Shown here in pieces: positions 32,977-40,261 of a DNA stretch of 64,000 bases. The number at the start of each line of letters is the position of its first letter. The stretch's first letter is position 1. Location: the NCBI RefSeq assembly GCF_000173075.1, contig NZ_ABVL01000001.1, forward strand, positions 434,001 to 498,000. Direction: 5' to 3'. The notes beneath the pieces were generated by a model. The model made no database searches. It was not told the origin of the DNA and saw nothing but the letters and a program-made list of their open reading frames with translations. A program made the translations under genes and the position numbers. This stretch comes from Chthoniobacter flavus Ellin428 (GTDB taxonomy: Bacteria; Verrucomicrobiota; Verrucomicrobiia; Chthoniobacterales; Chthoniobacteraceae).

Positions 32977-33035
32977 TTGCCTTCTCTTTGTGCCTCTTGA
33001 GCCTTTTTGTGGCTATTCCCAGTTCCGCTTTTAGG
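32977..33035 (-). repeat. Right arm of the distant inverted repeat
   Basis: Reverse-complement copy of 31071-31130: CTTCTCTTTGTGCCTCTTG, then CCTTTTTGTGGCTATTCCC, then CCGCTTTTAGG. It ends against the stop codon of the OB-fold-like gene at 33037. Confidence 0.7.
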
Positions 33036-33036
33036 C

Positions 33037-33372
33037 TTAGGGCACAGTGATCTGGGTCAGCGTGGTCACGACGATCTCGGGTTTGCCTTCGACGTCCTTG
33101 ATCAGTCCAGTCACCGCTACGGACTTGCCGTCAAACTTCGAGAGCATGGCAAACGGCAGGGTGAACGAGACCGCCGAGAACACGTGATTGGGATATTTTC
33201 CGCCGAAATTGAGGAAGACCGCTTTGGGTCCCTTGCTGATCTGATCCACGGTGCCTTTCACCGTCGCCGTTTCTCCCACGTGATTCTTGGCCTCGGCCGG
33301 CGTGAGGTCGGCCGCGTGAACGGAAGCCAGGGCCAGGAGGGACAGAGCGAGGGAAACGAGGGAAAGTTTCAT
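33037..33372 (-). CDS. Small exported OB-fold-like protein
   Basis: ATG 33372 gives MKLSLVSLALSLLALASVHA, a signal peptide; the frame from 33408 adds 12 non-signal residues. The 91-residue mature part, DLTPAEAKNHVGETATVKGTVDQISKGPKAVFLNFGGKYPNHVFSAVSF...LPFAMLSKFDGKSVAVTGLIKDVEGKPEIVV, has the strand pattern of a small OB-fold often annotated as nucleic-acid-binding-like in secreted proteins. The partner is unknown. It is a single gene. Confidence 0.8.
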   Translation of the reverse strand: MKLSLVSLALSLLALASVHAADLTPAEAKNHVGETATVKGTVDQISKGPKAVFLNFGGKYPNHVFSAVSFTLPFAMLSKFDGKSVAVTGLIKDVEGKPEIVVTTLTQITVP

Positions 33373-33530
33373 TTTCGGGATGTTGTGGGCTTCTCTCGCG
33401 GTGATCAACCCTGAAGGCCTTGGCCAGCTCCAGGCGATTCGGTGGCAGGAAGCGTTCTCGAACGTGGCCGTCCAAATCGTGACGCTGCCGGGTGAACAAT
33501 CCGGTGGTGGAATGCGTCCAATAGAGTGCC

Positions 33531-33725
33531 ATGTCTGAAATCACATTCCCAATTGAGTTCATCGGTGGCAGCCGGGATGGAGAGATCCGTGAAGCCACGG
33601 CCGCGCCTGACTATCTCGAGGTGCGGGTCGAGGGTGGCTTCAAGGAGATCTACGAACGGCAGAATAGCGAGCCACCGTTTGTCTATGTCCAGATCGGGTA
33701 TGCGCAGAACGAGACCTGGAAATGA
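33531..33725 (+). CDS. Small hypothetical protein
   Basis: The 64 residues MSEITFPIEFIGGSRDGEIREAT...YLEVRVEGGFKEIYERQNSEPPFVYVQIGYAQNE read like a real soluble beta-rich protein. The FIGGSRDGE opening resembles short phage- or plasmid-borne proteins with an FxGGPxDG motif. There is no signal peptide. It is transcribed divergently from the OB-fold-like gene. Function unknown. Confidence 0.6.
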   Translation: MSEITFPIEFIGGSRDGEIREATAAPDYLEVRVEGGFKEIYERQNSEPPFVYVQIGYAQNETWK

Positions 33726-33829
33726 CCATGAACGCACCGTGGGCGAGTCACCGCGGATCCGGCCAATGTAGGACCAAGGTCTGATACGCGTCGCCTTGGT
33801 GCTTCGGGAAGAATGGGGGTTCGCCATTC

Positions 33830-34390
33830 ATGAAACATTCTTTCGTCTACCCCCTGACCTCACTACTGCTCGGTTTTCTCCTGGTTGCTCCGGTCCACGG
33901 GCATTCGGACAACGGCGTGGAACTGGCCCGTGAATCGCGCATGGCGGTGCGCGAACTGGCGGCGACCAACGCGGGTGCTCGCGCCGTCTGGAGCCACTCG
34001 GTTGCCGCCCTGGTTTTTCCCCATCTTGTCTCCACGGGCGGCATCTTCGACAAACATGAGGCGGAGGGGACGCTCATCAATCAACACACCGCTACGCTGG
34101 GGCACTACAAGACCGTGGCCGATAGTTACGGTTTCGACGATGCCAGGGGAAAAATGGGCTACGTCCTCTTCTTTGTGCAGGTGAAACCGCTGTCGCTTCT
34201 GCACCAGAAAGGCGGCTGGGAACTCGGTCGCAAACCCGGCGTGATCATCGTCGACAAATCCTTCGCCGAGTCGCTCCGCACGACGAAGCCGCAGGCGGGT
34301 ATTTATGTGTTTGCCTTCAATGAACGCGGGTTGGTGAGTGGCCTCAAATTGCGCGGAACAAAGATCACGGAATTGCCGGTGGAGCATTGA
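33830..34390 (+). CDS. Exported SYLF (Ysc84-like) domain protein
   Basis: The 186-residue protein has a signal peptide (MKHSFVYPLTSLLLGFLLVAPVHG) and a SYLF/Ysc84-like domain: VAALVFPHLVSTGGIFDKHEAEGTLINQ, GHYKTVADSYGFDDARGKMGYVLFFVQ, then PGVIIVDKSFAESL and FNERGLVSGLKLRGTKITEL. SYLF domains bind lipids; bacterial members are secreted proteins of unclear role, with some reports of links to envelope integrity. It is a single gene with its own start 104 bases after the previous stop. Confidence 0.88.
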   Translation: MKHSFVYPLTSLLLGFLLVAPVHGHSDNGVELARESRMAVRELAATNAGARAVWSHSVAALVFPHLVSTGGIFDKHEAEGTLINQHTATLGHYKTVADSYGFDDARGKMGYVLFFVQVKPLSLLHQKGGWELGRKPGVIIVDKSFAESLRTTKPQAGIYVFAFNERGLVSGLKLRGTKITELPVEH

Positions 34391-34585
34391 CGCTCCCTAT
34401 CGCTCCGCGATGCGCCCTCCCACGGAAATCCACCCACTCAAACAGCGAAGAGGCACATTTGGCCCCATCGGCGATTCGCGGTTGCGTCAGCTTCACCGGT
34501 TCCACCCCGACCGATGGGAGATGGAAGGAACACGCCGACCATGGCTGCGGCCAAAAGGCGCAATTTCATATCAGAAAATTCAACA

Positions 34586-34879
34586 TTACGGGTTCAACCA
34601 ATTCTCGTGAAGTTCATCCGTGCCTTCTTCGGCATCACTCCACGCCACGGCGAAGTAGCCGTCTCTGGTATAGGGATGCGTGGAGGCCAATCTCGCGAAT
34701 TCGTCAAAGGTTTCCTGACTGTCGATGAGAACCGCGTAAAAGACATGGTCCGGTCGTTCCAGTAACTCAAAGAGGACTTCGCCGTCGCAAAGTCCATCAG
34801 TCAGCTCGGTGAAGGTGGTTCCCTTCACCAATCGCCCGATGTCGCGAATTTCCGGCGCCGGTTTGTAGTAGGTATGCAT
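34586..34879 (-). CDS. Small hypothetical protein, coupled to an upstream membrane protein
   Basis: ATG 34879 overlaps the stop of the upstream gene as TGATG, so I prefer it to the longer frame. The 97 residues (MHTYYKPAPEIRDIGRLVKGTTFTELTDGLCDGEVLFELLERPDHVFYAVLIDSQETFDEFARLASTHPYTRDGYFAVAWSD) look like a compact soluble protein with no known domain. There is no signal peptide. Its coupling with the two-TM protein suggests they act together. Confidence 0.65.
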   Translation of the reverse strand: MHTYYKPAPEIRDIGRLVKGTTFTELTDGLCDGEVLFELLERPDHVFYAVLIDSQETFDEFARLASTHPYTRDGYFAVAWSDAEEGTDELHENWLNP

Positions 34880-35079
34880 CAGGAGCGAGGACGAGCGAGA
34901 TTCAGAAGCCAGAGAGACAAGCCGATCAGAAGCAAGAATGCCAGCACGCTTGGCCACAGTGGGATCAAATGGGCAGCCACCACGACTTCAGGCCGGATGA
35001 GCAGACGCGCCAATTGGGCCAGCGACATCACACCGAATACGAACCCCGCCACTCGCAATCCCATGGTTTGAGAGTTCAT
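34879..35079 (-). CDS. Small two-TM membrane protein
   Basis: The 66 residues contain two hydrophobic segments, VAGFVFGVMSLAQLARLL and PSVLAFLLLIGLSLWLLNL, separated by a short loop with IRPEVVVAAHLIPLWP. The stop overlaps the start of the next gene (TGATG). The composition resembles small conserved membrane proteins of about 65-70 residues found in many environmental bacteria. Function unknown. Confidence 0.7.
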   Translation of the reverse strand: MNSQTMGLRVAGFVFGVMSLAQLARLLIRPEVVVAAHLIPLWPSVLAFLLLIGLSLWLLNLARPRS

Positions 35080-35199
35080 AGCGGAACATCAACTCCGCCG
35101 CTCGCGTCTTCAACAAGAATGCACGCGTCCCTTGCACACCGGCCAGAACGCCGGATTCTAGTGTGCCGGTCGCATAAAGAAGCGCTCCCCGATGAAGCT

Positions 35200-35355
35200 C
35201 TATTTTCCCAGCAGTAGGCAGACGCCAGTGACGAGAGCGAGAAGTGGCAGCACGAAGCTGAGCGTCCCAAGACTGATTCCGAAAAGCCCGACGACTCCAA
35301 TGAGGACGAGGTAAAGGCCGAGCAGCGTCGTGCCGAGATTCTTGGGAAGTTTCAT
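35200..35355 (-). CDS. Very small two-TM membrane protein (51 aa)
   Basis: Reading from ATG 35355 to TAG 35200 gives MKLPKNLGTTLLGLYLVLIGVVG, then LFGISLGTLSFVLPLLALVTGVCLLLGK. The N-terminal MKLPKNLG..LLG.YL.L.G pattern followed by a second hydrophobic helix ending LLLG(K/R) occurs in many short conserved membrane proteins. It lies 120 bases upstream of the 66-residue membrane protein, on the same strand. Confidence 0.7.
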   Translation of the reverse strand: MKLPKNLGTTLLGLYLVLIGVVGLFGISLGTLSFVLPLLALVTGVCLLLGK

Positions 35356-35579
35356 GGCGGTCCCTCTTGTCGATAAGGTATCACCACTTGACCGATATTC
35401 AAACAGCCCGGATGGGCAGGCGCCGTCTTCATTCTCCGCTCACCTCGTGGTTGGCGGCGCGAGCAAACAGCTGTCAGAAATAGGGGTCATTCGGGCCAGG
35501 CGACATTCTTTTGACAGGTCGATCCAACGCCACAAGAATTTGGGCAAAGGAGGTGGTTCCCAACACGGATTCAGTGGAA

Positions 35580-35918
35580 TCACGCGAGCGATAGCCAAAC
35601 CCGGGCACCCGGCGATTTTCCATCCGGAACCGTGCCGTCGAAGGCCGGCTCGTTGATCGCTTGCACGAGATCGGACTCCCTCACGCCGATCTCACTTTCT
35701 GGCAGGTGACAACGCGCACGGAATACTTTCTCCGCGGCTGCAAATACTCTCAAGTTGGTCTCGAGAGAGTGCGCGGGTAGCGCTTCATCGAATTCGACCA
35801 GGGCGGTCGCCCTCGCCATCACGCCGTAGTGCTCGACTGGCTTTCTAAACGCCACCAGTCCGATTTTGAATTGAGTGCTGGTCGTTCTGGGAACAGGAGG
35901 AGTGCAGCAATGCATCAA
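35580..35918 (-). CDS. Possible hypothetical protein
   Basis: The frame encodes up to 112 residues. A likely internal start gives MARATALVEFDEALPAHSLETNLRVFAAAEKVFRARCHLPESEIGVRESDLVQAINEPAFDG, which has protein-like composition. The C-terminus (GARVWLSLA) and the long unusual N-terminus are less convincing. No domain is recognised. It could be a remnant in this repeat-rich stretch. Confidence 0.3.
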   Translation of the reverse strand: MMHCCTPPVPRTTSTQFKIGLVAFRKPVEHYGVMARATALVEFDEALPAHSLETNLRVFAAAEKVFRARCHLPESEIGVRESDLVQAINEPAFDGTVPDGKSPGARVWLSLA

Positions 35919-35990
35919 CTACTGAATCGTATCCCAATTGCCCTGCGGCTTTCCTACCTCAGATCCTCTTCCACGGGGTCCGAAATTAAG

Positions 35991-36248
35991 CTATCGCTGG
36001 TGATGGTGTCGGCGGTGACCGCCAAAGCCGATGGATACGTTCGTATTCCGATTAATGGGCTTTCGCGTCTTCGATTTTGACAACTCACCGCTTGGCGGGT
36101 GGTCCAGATCCTCCCGATAGTTTGGGTCCACATACGAGTGGCTGTAGAATTCGTGGTGATAATGTTCCAACGCTCCGGGTTCGTCGTGCTGCGGGACCGC
36201 CGCTCGGATTTGAGGAACATCCAGTAGCCCCAGGCAGAGCAGAGCCAT
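35991..36248 (-). CDS. Small secreted His-rich protein
   Basis: The frame gives MALLCLGLLDVPQIRAAVPQHDEPGALEHYHHEFYSHSYVDPNYREDLDHPPSGELSKSKT and a HRRHHHQR tail. A hydrophobic start (a TTG five codons upstream would give MKSGAMALLCLGLLDVPQIRAA) suggests export. The acidic, His/Tyr-rich body resembles in composition, not alignment, the protein at 32414-32707. Both genes have the same 62-base repeat upstream. No domain is recognised. Confidence 0.5.
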   Translation of the reverse strand: MALLCLGLLDVPQIRAAVPQHDEPGALEHYHHEFYSHSYVDPNYREDLDHPPSGELSKSKTRKPINRNTNVSIGFGGHRRHHHQR

Positions 36249-36426
36249 CGCCCCCGATTTCAACGTTCCCAAAATGATTCCAGAATGGGTCGGCGATTCG
36301 CCATGCCCACTCGTGGTGACGGAGCGAAGTTCGGAGGCTGGTTCCAACTCACGTTGGCCTCCGCGTCCGCAGGTGGTGTTCGGGCTCAGTGGTTTCATGG
36401 GTCACCCATTCCTGGTAGATGACGTA

Positions 36427-36490
36427 TCGGCGAGAGGCGGGGGAATTTAAGCGGATTCCGCCGCTGACACTTTCAACTCGCCGACCGTCA
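36427..36490. repeat. Dispersed repeat (TCGGCGAG...AGCGGATTC), copy 2
   Basis: Aligns with 32901-32962 over its full length with scattered changes and a 2-base length difference. It sits upstream of the second His-rich gene in the same relative orientation. Confidence 0.65.
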
Positions 36491-36665
36491 ATCACGGAAT
36501 CGGATCTCCATGGAGCAGCGGATTGATTTGGCACCCGCGGATGAACTCATTTTCTCCTCCCGGCGGCTCCCAATTGCCCCGCGGCTTTCCGGCATCCGTT
36601 CCGCTTCCGCCCGAGCCCGCCTTCCCGATCACCGGCCGGGCTTTGCGAATGGGTTCCGGCACAGG

Positions 36666-36854
36666 CTATCGCCATTTCCGTCGGCCGCACCCGTGGCAGT
36701 GAAAGGGCTGGAACGCGTTGAACACGGCGGAAAGGAACCAGATCGGAGTCCACAGCCCGAGGGTGAAGAGGCACAAAAACAGATGCTGGCCATTGTGGGT
36801 GCCCTCTTTGAAAAAAGACCGGGGGCCGTGGAAGTGTCCGCGAATCGTGGCCAT
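36666..36854 (-). CDS. Small membrane protein with C-terminal Cys/His cluster
   Basis: ATG 36854 gives 62 residues: MATIRGHFHGPRSFFKEGTHNGQHLFLCLF, then TLGLWTPIWFLSAVFNAFQPFHCHGCGRRKWR. One hydrophobic helix (LFLCLFTLGLWTPIWFLSAVF) is followed by a CHGC motif that could bind a metal. I know similar short 'FTLGLWxPxW' proteins from many bacteria, all uncharacterised. It lies just after the GIY-YIG gene (13 bases), possibly in the same transcript. Confidence 0.65.
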   Translation of the reverse strand: MATIRGHFHGPRSFFKEGTHNGQHLFLCLFTLGLWTPIWFLSAVFNAFQPFHCHGCGRRKWR

Positions 36855-36867
36855 GGCTGATTGAATC

Positions 36868-37116
36868 TCAGAAATGCCGGTTTGCGAAGGCGCGGCCGGA
36901 GTGGGTCTTGAGGTATTTTTCGAAGTCGATTGCCTTCGTCCGGTCATGGAAAGCAATCGCGACATTGATTTTCCATGGTCGATGATCTGAGGTGTAAGAG
37001 ACTTCGCCAGCGTTGTGCCGGCGCAACCGGTCTTCCAGATCGTCCGTGCGGCCGACGTAATATCGCGTGGGGTCCGCTTCGCTCACCAGGATGTAGACGT
37101 AGGTGAACTTCGCCAT
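36868..37116 (-). CDS. GIY-YIG nuclease superfamily protein
   Basis: The 82-residue protein carries the motif pair as VYILVSEADPTRYYVGRTDDLEDRLRRHNAGEVSYTSDHRPW with the Arg of helix 1, then the acidic FEKYLKTHSGRAFANRH ending. This is the compact stand-alone (UPF0213/YhbQ-like) form. The family contains nucleases, but small members have no settled role. It lies between tmRNA and the small membrane protein, on the minus strand. Confidence 0.9.
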   Translation of the reverse strand: MAKFTYVYILVSEADPTRYYVGRTDDLEDRLRRHNAGEVSYTSDHRPWKINVAIAFHDRTKAIDFEKYLKTHSGRAFANRHF

Positions 37117-37180
37117 CGGATGGGGATTGTGTTGGCCAAGGCCGGTGCGAGAAGCCCGGCTTCGCTTCGCTATGCCGTGG

Positions 37181-37213
37181 CACTTTTTTCGTCTCTCTGA
37201 GTCGAAAAAAGTG
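37181..37213 (-). terminator. Hairpin at the end of the tmRNA gene
   Basis: CACTTTTTTCG (37181-37191) and CGAAAAAAGTG (37203-37213) form an exact 11+11 inverted repeat that begins at the mature 3' end of the tmRNA. The stem is A/T-rich. In the minus direction the T-run lies in the right arm, consistent with termination or 3' processing. Confidence 0.55.
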
Positions 37214-37589
37214 GAGGCGAGGGGAGTTGAACCCCTGTCCTGATGACTCTCATCACAAGTTTCTACATGCTTAGCCCGTCCTTAATTTGAGGAGAGAAAC
37301 GATTGGCGGGCAAACTGCCCTCTCCCGGTCGACCACGAAATTTTCTTACCTTTGGGCGCGGTCATTCCGCCCTCGGGCCAGCCTGCTGTCGTCGCCCCCG
37401 CCGCCAGCAGGCGTCACAGCGGGGACGTCACGGTCAATTAAGCCGCGAGGGCCAGCTCCTCCGAAGAGAAGTCGGCTTCAACTACGTTGTTCGCAGTTAT
37501 GTTTTGCCCAGGTGTTTTAACGAGGCCAACCAGGCTTCCTCGGCATGCGGCCTGTGTCTCGAACCAACAGTCGAAACCAGTACGCCCCC
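37212..37589 (-). ncRNA. ssrA: tmRNA (transfer-messenger RNA)
   Basis: On the minus strand the 5' end GGGGGCG (37589-37583) pairs with CGCCTCC near the 3' end (37219-37213). The 5' part contains the conserved ACTGGTTTCGACTG segment, and the 3' part has a T-arm with GGTTCAA (37234 region). The tag frame, 37494-37438, starts at a GCG resume codon and encodes ANNVVEADFSSEELALAA then TAA. The ALAA ending is the classical degradation signal. tmRNA rescues stalled ribosomes together with SmpB, not seen in this window. CCA appears not to be encoded. Confidence 0.93.
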
Positions 37590-37644
37590 TTTTGGGTAAG
37601 GAGAATGTAGCGGGGAGGAGGAAGGGATGCAAGGGGGATCGCGG

Positions 37645-37790
37645 GAGGGGGCGGATATCGGAGATGGGAGATCGGAGATCGGAGTTCGGGAATCGGCGTG
37701 CCATTCGGCATCCGGAGTTCCCGATCTCCGATCTCCGATATCCGATATCCGCATTCCGAACTGAATACTGATCACTGATCACTGAACACT
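37645..37790. repeat. Heptad-type repeats and large inverted repeat after the tmRNA
   Basis: 7-base units of the type CGGAGAT run from 37656 to 37690; the complementary ATCTCCG units run from 37720 to 37750, so the block folds as one long imperfect hairpin. A second heptad, ACTGATC, repeats three times at 37766-37787. No gene is present. Confidence 0.65.
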
Positions 37791-37825
37791 TGTCCCCGCC
37801 CCCCGCCCCGCTACGCTCCCACGCC

Positions 37826-38002
37826 ATGCCCAAACCCCTCCTCCCGCTTTTGCTCGTTGTTGCCTTGATGTCGCTTTCCGGCTGCTCCTTGTTCCACAGG
37901 AAGGCGCCGAAGTCTTCGGCGCACATCTACGAAGGGGATTCGCCGACGTTGCGCTTTACCGACAAGCCGGAAGCGGCGGGTGGCGAGGTCAACCCTTATT
38001 GA
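37826..38002 (+). CDS. Small lipoprotein
   Basis: ATG 37826 gives 58 residues: MPKPLLPLLLVVALMSLSGC, then SLFHRKAPKSSAHIYEGDSP and a TLRFTDKPEAAGGEVNPY ending. The lipobox LSGC predicts cleavage before Cys20 and lipid attachment. The short mature tail with HIYEGDSPT and a NPY end matches tiny lipoproteins I associate with Verrucomicrobiota; function unknown. The frame from 37790 adds 12 residues without a signal role. It converges on the universal stress gene. Confidence 0.75.
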   Translation: MPKPLLPLLLVVALMSLSGCSLFHRKAPKSSAHIYEGDSPTLRFTDKPEAAGGEVNPY

Positions 38003-38432
38003 TCGCCGGGACGACGACGACCGGGCAGCGAGCTTCTTTGATGACGCCGTGGGTAACGCTGCCGACGAGCAGATCGTAAAAGGCGCCGTGACCGTGGGAG
38101 CCGATGACGATGAGGTCAGCCTGCTGTTCGCCGGCTTCGTGCACGATTTTGTCGACGATCGGCCCCTGGATGTGCAGGGCGATGACGTCGCAACCGCTGG
38201 CGAGGAGCCGCGTCTTGATGTCGTCGAGGTGCTGGCGTTCGACCTTGTAATCGCGGGCGGCAGTGATCCGCACGGTGGGTGGGCCGGCTTCGAAGCCGAC
38301 GAAATCAGGTTCGGGCTCGGCGACGTTGAGGACGATAAGGCGGCCCTGGAAGGCCGCGGCGAATTTCCGCGCTGTTTCGACGACGGTGGGGGTGACATCG
38401 GAGAAATCAACCGGAACGAGTATGTTTTTCAT
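37989..38432 (-). CDS. Universal stress protein UspA family
   Basis: The 147-residue protein has the fold start MKNILVPVDFSDVTPTVVETARKFA and the ATP-binding signature G-2x-G-9x-G-S in IGSHGHGAFYDLLVGSVTHGV, so it probably binds ATP. The end, ARCPVVVVPA, is typical. A strong GGAGG ribosome-binding site precedes ATG 38432. Such proteins respond to starvation and other stress; the target here is unknown. It is monocistronic and divergent from rarA. Confidence 0.93.
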   Translation of the reverse strand: MKNILVPVDFSDVTPTVVETARKFAAAFQGRLIVLNVAEPEPDFVGFEAGPPTVRITAARDYKVERQHLDDIKTRLLASGCDVIALHIQGPIVDKIVHEAGEQQADLIVIGSHGHGAFYDLLVGSVTHGVIKEARCPVVVVPAINKG

Positions 38433-38547
38433 TTATTGCCTCCTTGTTAATTTCGCACGGTAGGGTAGCCCTGCGTGCCCCTGCTGTCGCACTATTCTTT
38501 GCCTTTCCCCGGTCGTCAATTGGCCGTTCCGGGGCTACCGTTTTACC

Positions 38548-39900
38548 GTGTCCGATCTCTTTTCCACTGAAGCACCTCCCGAACCTCAGGTAGCGACGAA
38601 TGCGCCGCTGGCCCAGCGGATGCGTCCGCGTTCGCTGGAGGAGTACGCCGGTCAGGAGCACATTCTGGCGCCGGGGAAGCTGTTGCGCCGGGCGATCGAG
38701 GCGGACCGCATTTCGTCGATCATTCTCTTCGGCCCTCCGGGGACGGGGAAAACGACGCTGGCGGAGATCATTGCCAGCGCCACCCAATCGCGCTTCGAGC
38801 GGCTGAGCGGGGTGGAGAGTAATGTGGCGGATCTGCGCCGGGTGATTGCCACGGCGGCAAATCGGCTGACCAACAAAGGTGAGAAGACGATCCTGTTTAT
38901 CGATGAGATTCATCGCTGGAACAAAGCGCAGCAGGATGTGCTGCTGCCGGATGTGGAGCGGGGGACGGTGCGGCTCATCGGTGCGACGACGCACAATCCG
39001 TTTTACTATATCAATTCGCCGCTGGTTTCGCGTTCGCAGGTGTTCCAACTCGAGCCGCTCACGCCGGCGGATTTGGTGAAGCTGCAGAAGCGCGCGCTGA
39101 CGGATGAAGAGCGTGGCTTTGGGAAGATGAAGATCGAGGTGGCCGAGGAAGCGTTGCTGCATCTCGCCACGGTGGCGGATGGCGACGCGCGAAAATGCCT
39201 GAATGCGCTGGAGATCGCAGTGGTGACGACGGAGCCGGACAAGGCGGGCGTGATCCATATCGACCGCGCGAACGCCGAGGAGTCGATCCAGAAAAAGGCC
39301 GTGGTCTACGATGCGGGTGACGATCAGCACTACGATACGATCAGCGCATTTATCAAAAGCGTGCGGGGGAGCGATCCGGACGCCGCGCTCTACTGGCTGG
39401 CCAAGATGCTCTATGCGGGGGAGGACATTCGCTTTCTCGCGCGGCGGTTGGTGATCCTGGCCAGCGAAGACATTGGCATGGCGGATCCGCAGGGGATCGT
39501 CATCGCCGTGGCGGCGCAGCAGTCGGTGGAATTCATCGGCCTGCCCGAGGCGCAGATTCCGCTGGCGCATGCCACGGTGTATCTGGCCACCGCGCCAAAA
39601 TCGAATCGCGCTTATGCCGGCATTCTCGCGGCGAAGAAGGAAGTGCAGGAAGGTGTGACGCTCGCGGTGCCGCGGCACTTGCGCGACAAGAGCAGCAAGC
39701 GCGCGGCGAAGGCGTTTGGGCACGAGGGGTATCAATACAGCCACGATTTCGAAGGGGCCTACGTCCCGCAGGCTTATCTGCCGGAGGGTCGGCGTTATTA
39801 CGAACCGAGCGATCAAGGCTATGAGAAGCGCGTGCGGGAGCGGCTGGAATACTGGCGGGCGCTTTTCGAGCAGGCGCAGGCGGAGGGTAAGACGAAATAA
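38548..39900 (+). CDS. rarA: Replication-associated recombination protein A (AAA+ ATPase)
   Basis: The 450-residue protein starts with GTG at 38548 (MSDLFSTEAPPEPQ). It has the family opening PLAQRMRPRSLEEYAGQEHILAPG, Walker A FGPPGTGKTT, Walker B TILFIDEIHRWNKAQQD, sensor 1 LIGATTHNP and the C-terminal tetramerisation part (YDTISAFIKSVRGSDPDAALYWLAKML, AKSNRAYAGILAAKKEV, YSHDFEGAYVPQAYLPE). It matches RarA/MgsA full length, including the eukaryote-like WRNIP1 core. It acts at stalled replication forks. Confidence 0.96.
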   Translation: MSDLFSTEAPPEPQVATNAPLAQRMRPRSLEEYAGQEHILAPGKLLRRAIEADRISSIILFGPPGTGKTTLAEIIASATQSRFERLSGVESNVADLRRVIATAANRLTNKGEKTILFIDEIHRWNKAQQDVLLPDVERGTVRLIGATTHNPFYYINSPLVSRSQVFQLEPLTPADLVKLQKRALTDEERGFGKMKIEVAEEALLHLATVADGDARKCLNALEIAVVTTEPDKAGVIHIDRANAEESIQKKAVVYDAGDDQHYDTISAFIKSVRGSDPDAALYWLAKMLYAGEDIRFLARRLVILASEDIGMADPQGIVIAVAAQQSVEFIGLPEAQIPLAHATVYLATAPKSNRAYAGILAAKKEVQEGVTLAVPRHLRDKSSKRAAKAFGHEGYQYSHDFEGAYVPQAYLPEGRRYYEPSDQGYEKRVRERLEYWRALFEQAQAEGKTK

Positions 39901-39924
39901 TTGGGGATGGCGTACCATTATCGG

Positions 39925-40117
39925 TGTCATCCTGAGCGGAGCGCTCGTGGGCCAGTGGGGAGCGTGCAGTCGAAGGATCCCGCCGCTCTACGAGCGATGT
40001 TCGCTGGTTGTTTGGTTGGGTTTGCACGTGGTTCCAAAAGCGTCTCGCTGGTTGTTCGGCGGGGTTCTTCGACTGCGTGCCCGCCGCCTTGCCGCCGGGT
40101 ACTCCGCTCAGAATGAC
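39925..40117. repeat. Long imperfect inverted repeat (REP-like), copy 2
   Basis: Left arm GTCATCCTGAGCGGAGC ... GTCGAAGGATCC (39925-39981); right arm GTTCTTCGACTGCG ... CTCCGCTCAGAATGAC (40064-40117). Same outline as 3232-3426, with different inner sequence. It fills the gap between rarA and the DUF1080 gene. Confidence 0.75.
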
Positions 40118-40261
40118 CGCGGGGAGAGAGCGCCTCGCAAGCCAGCCGCGGTTGGATATCGCTACTTGCGTATGAGGCTCCGCCCAATGAGCCGAGCGAC
40201 AACGCCGCTAATGGCGCGCTGGTTTGCGGGTTGTCGGAAGAACCGCTCACCCTTCCCGCCC

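Noticed and set aside
37640-37790. CRISPR array
   Set aside because: Repeat units are seven bases without spacers and form an inverted structure, unlike CRISPR repeats.
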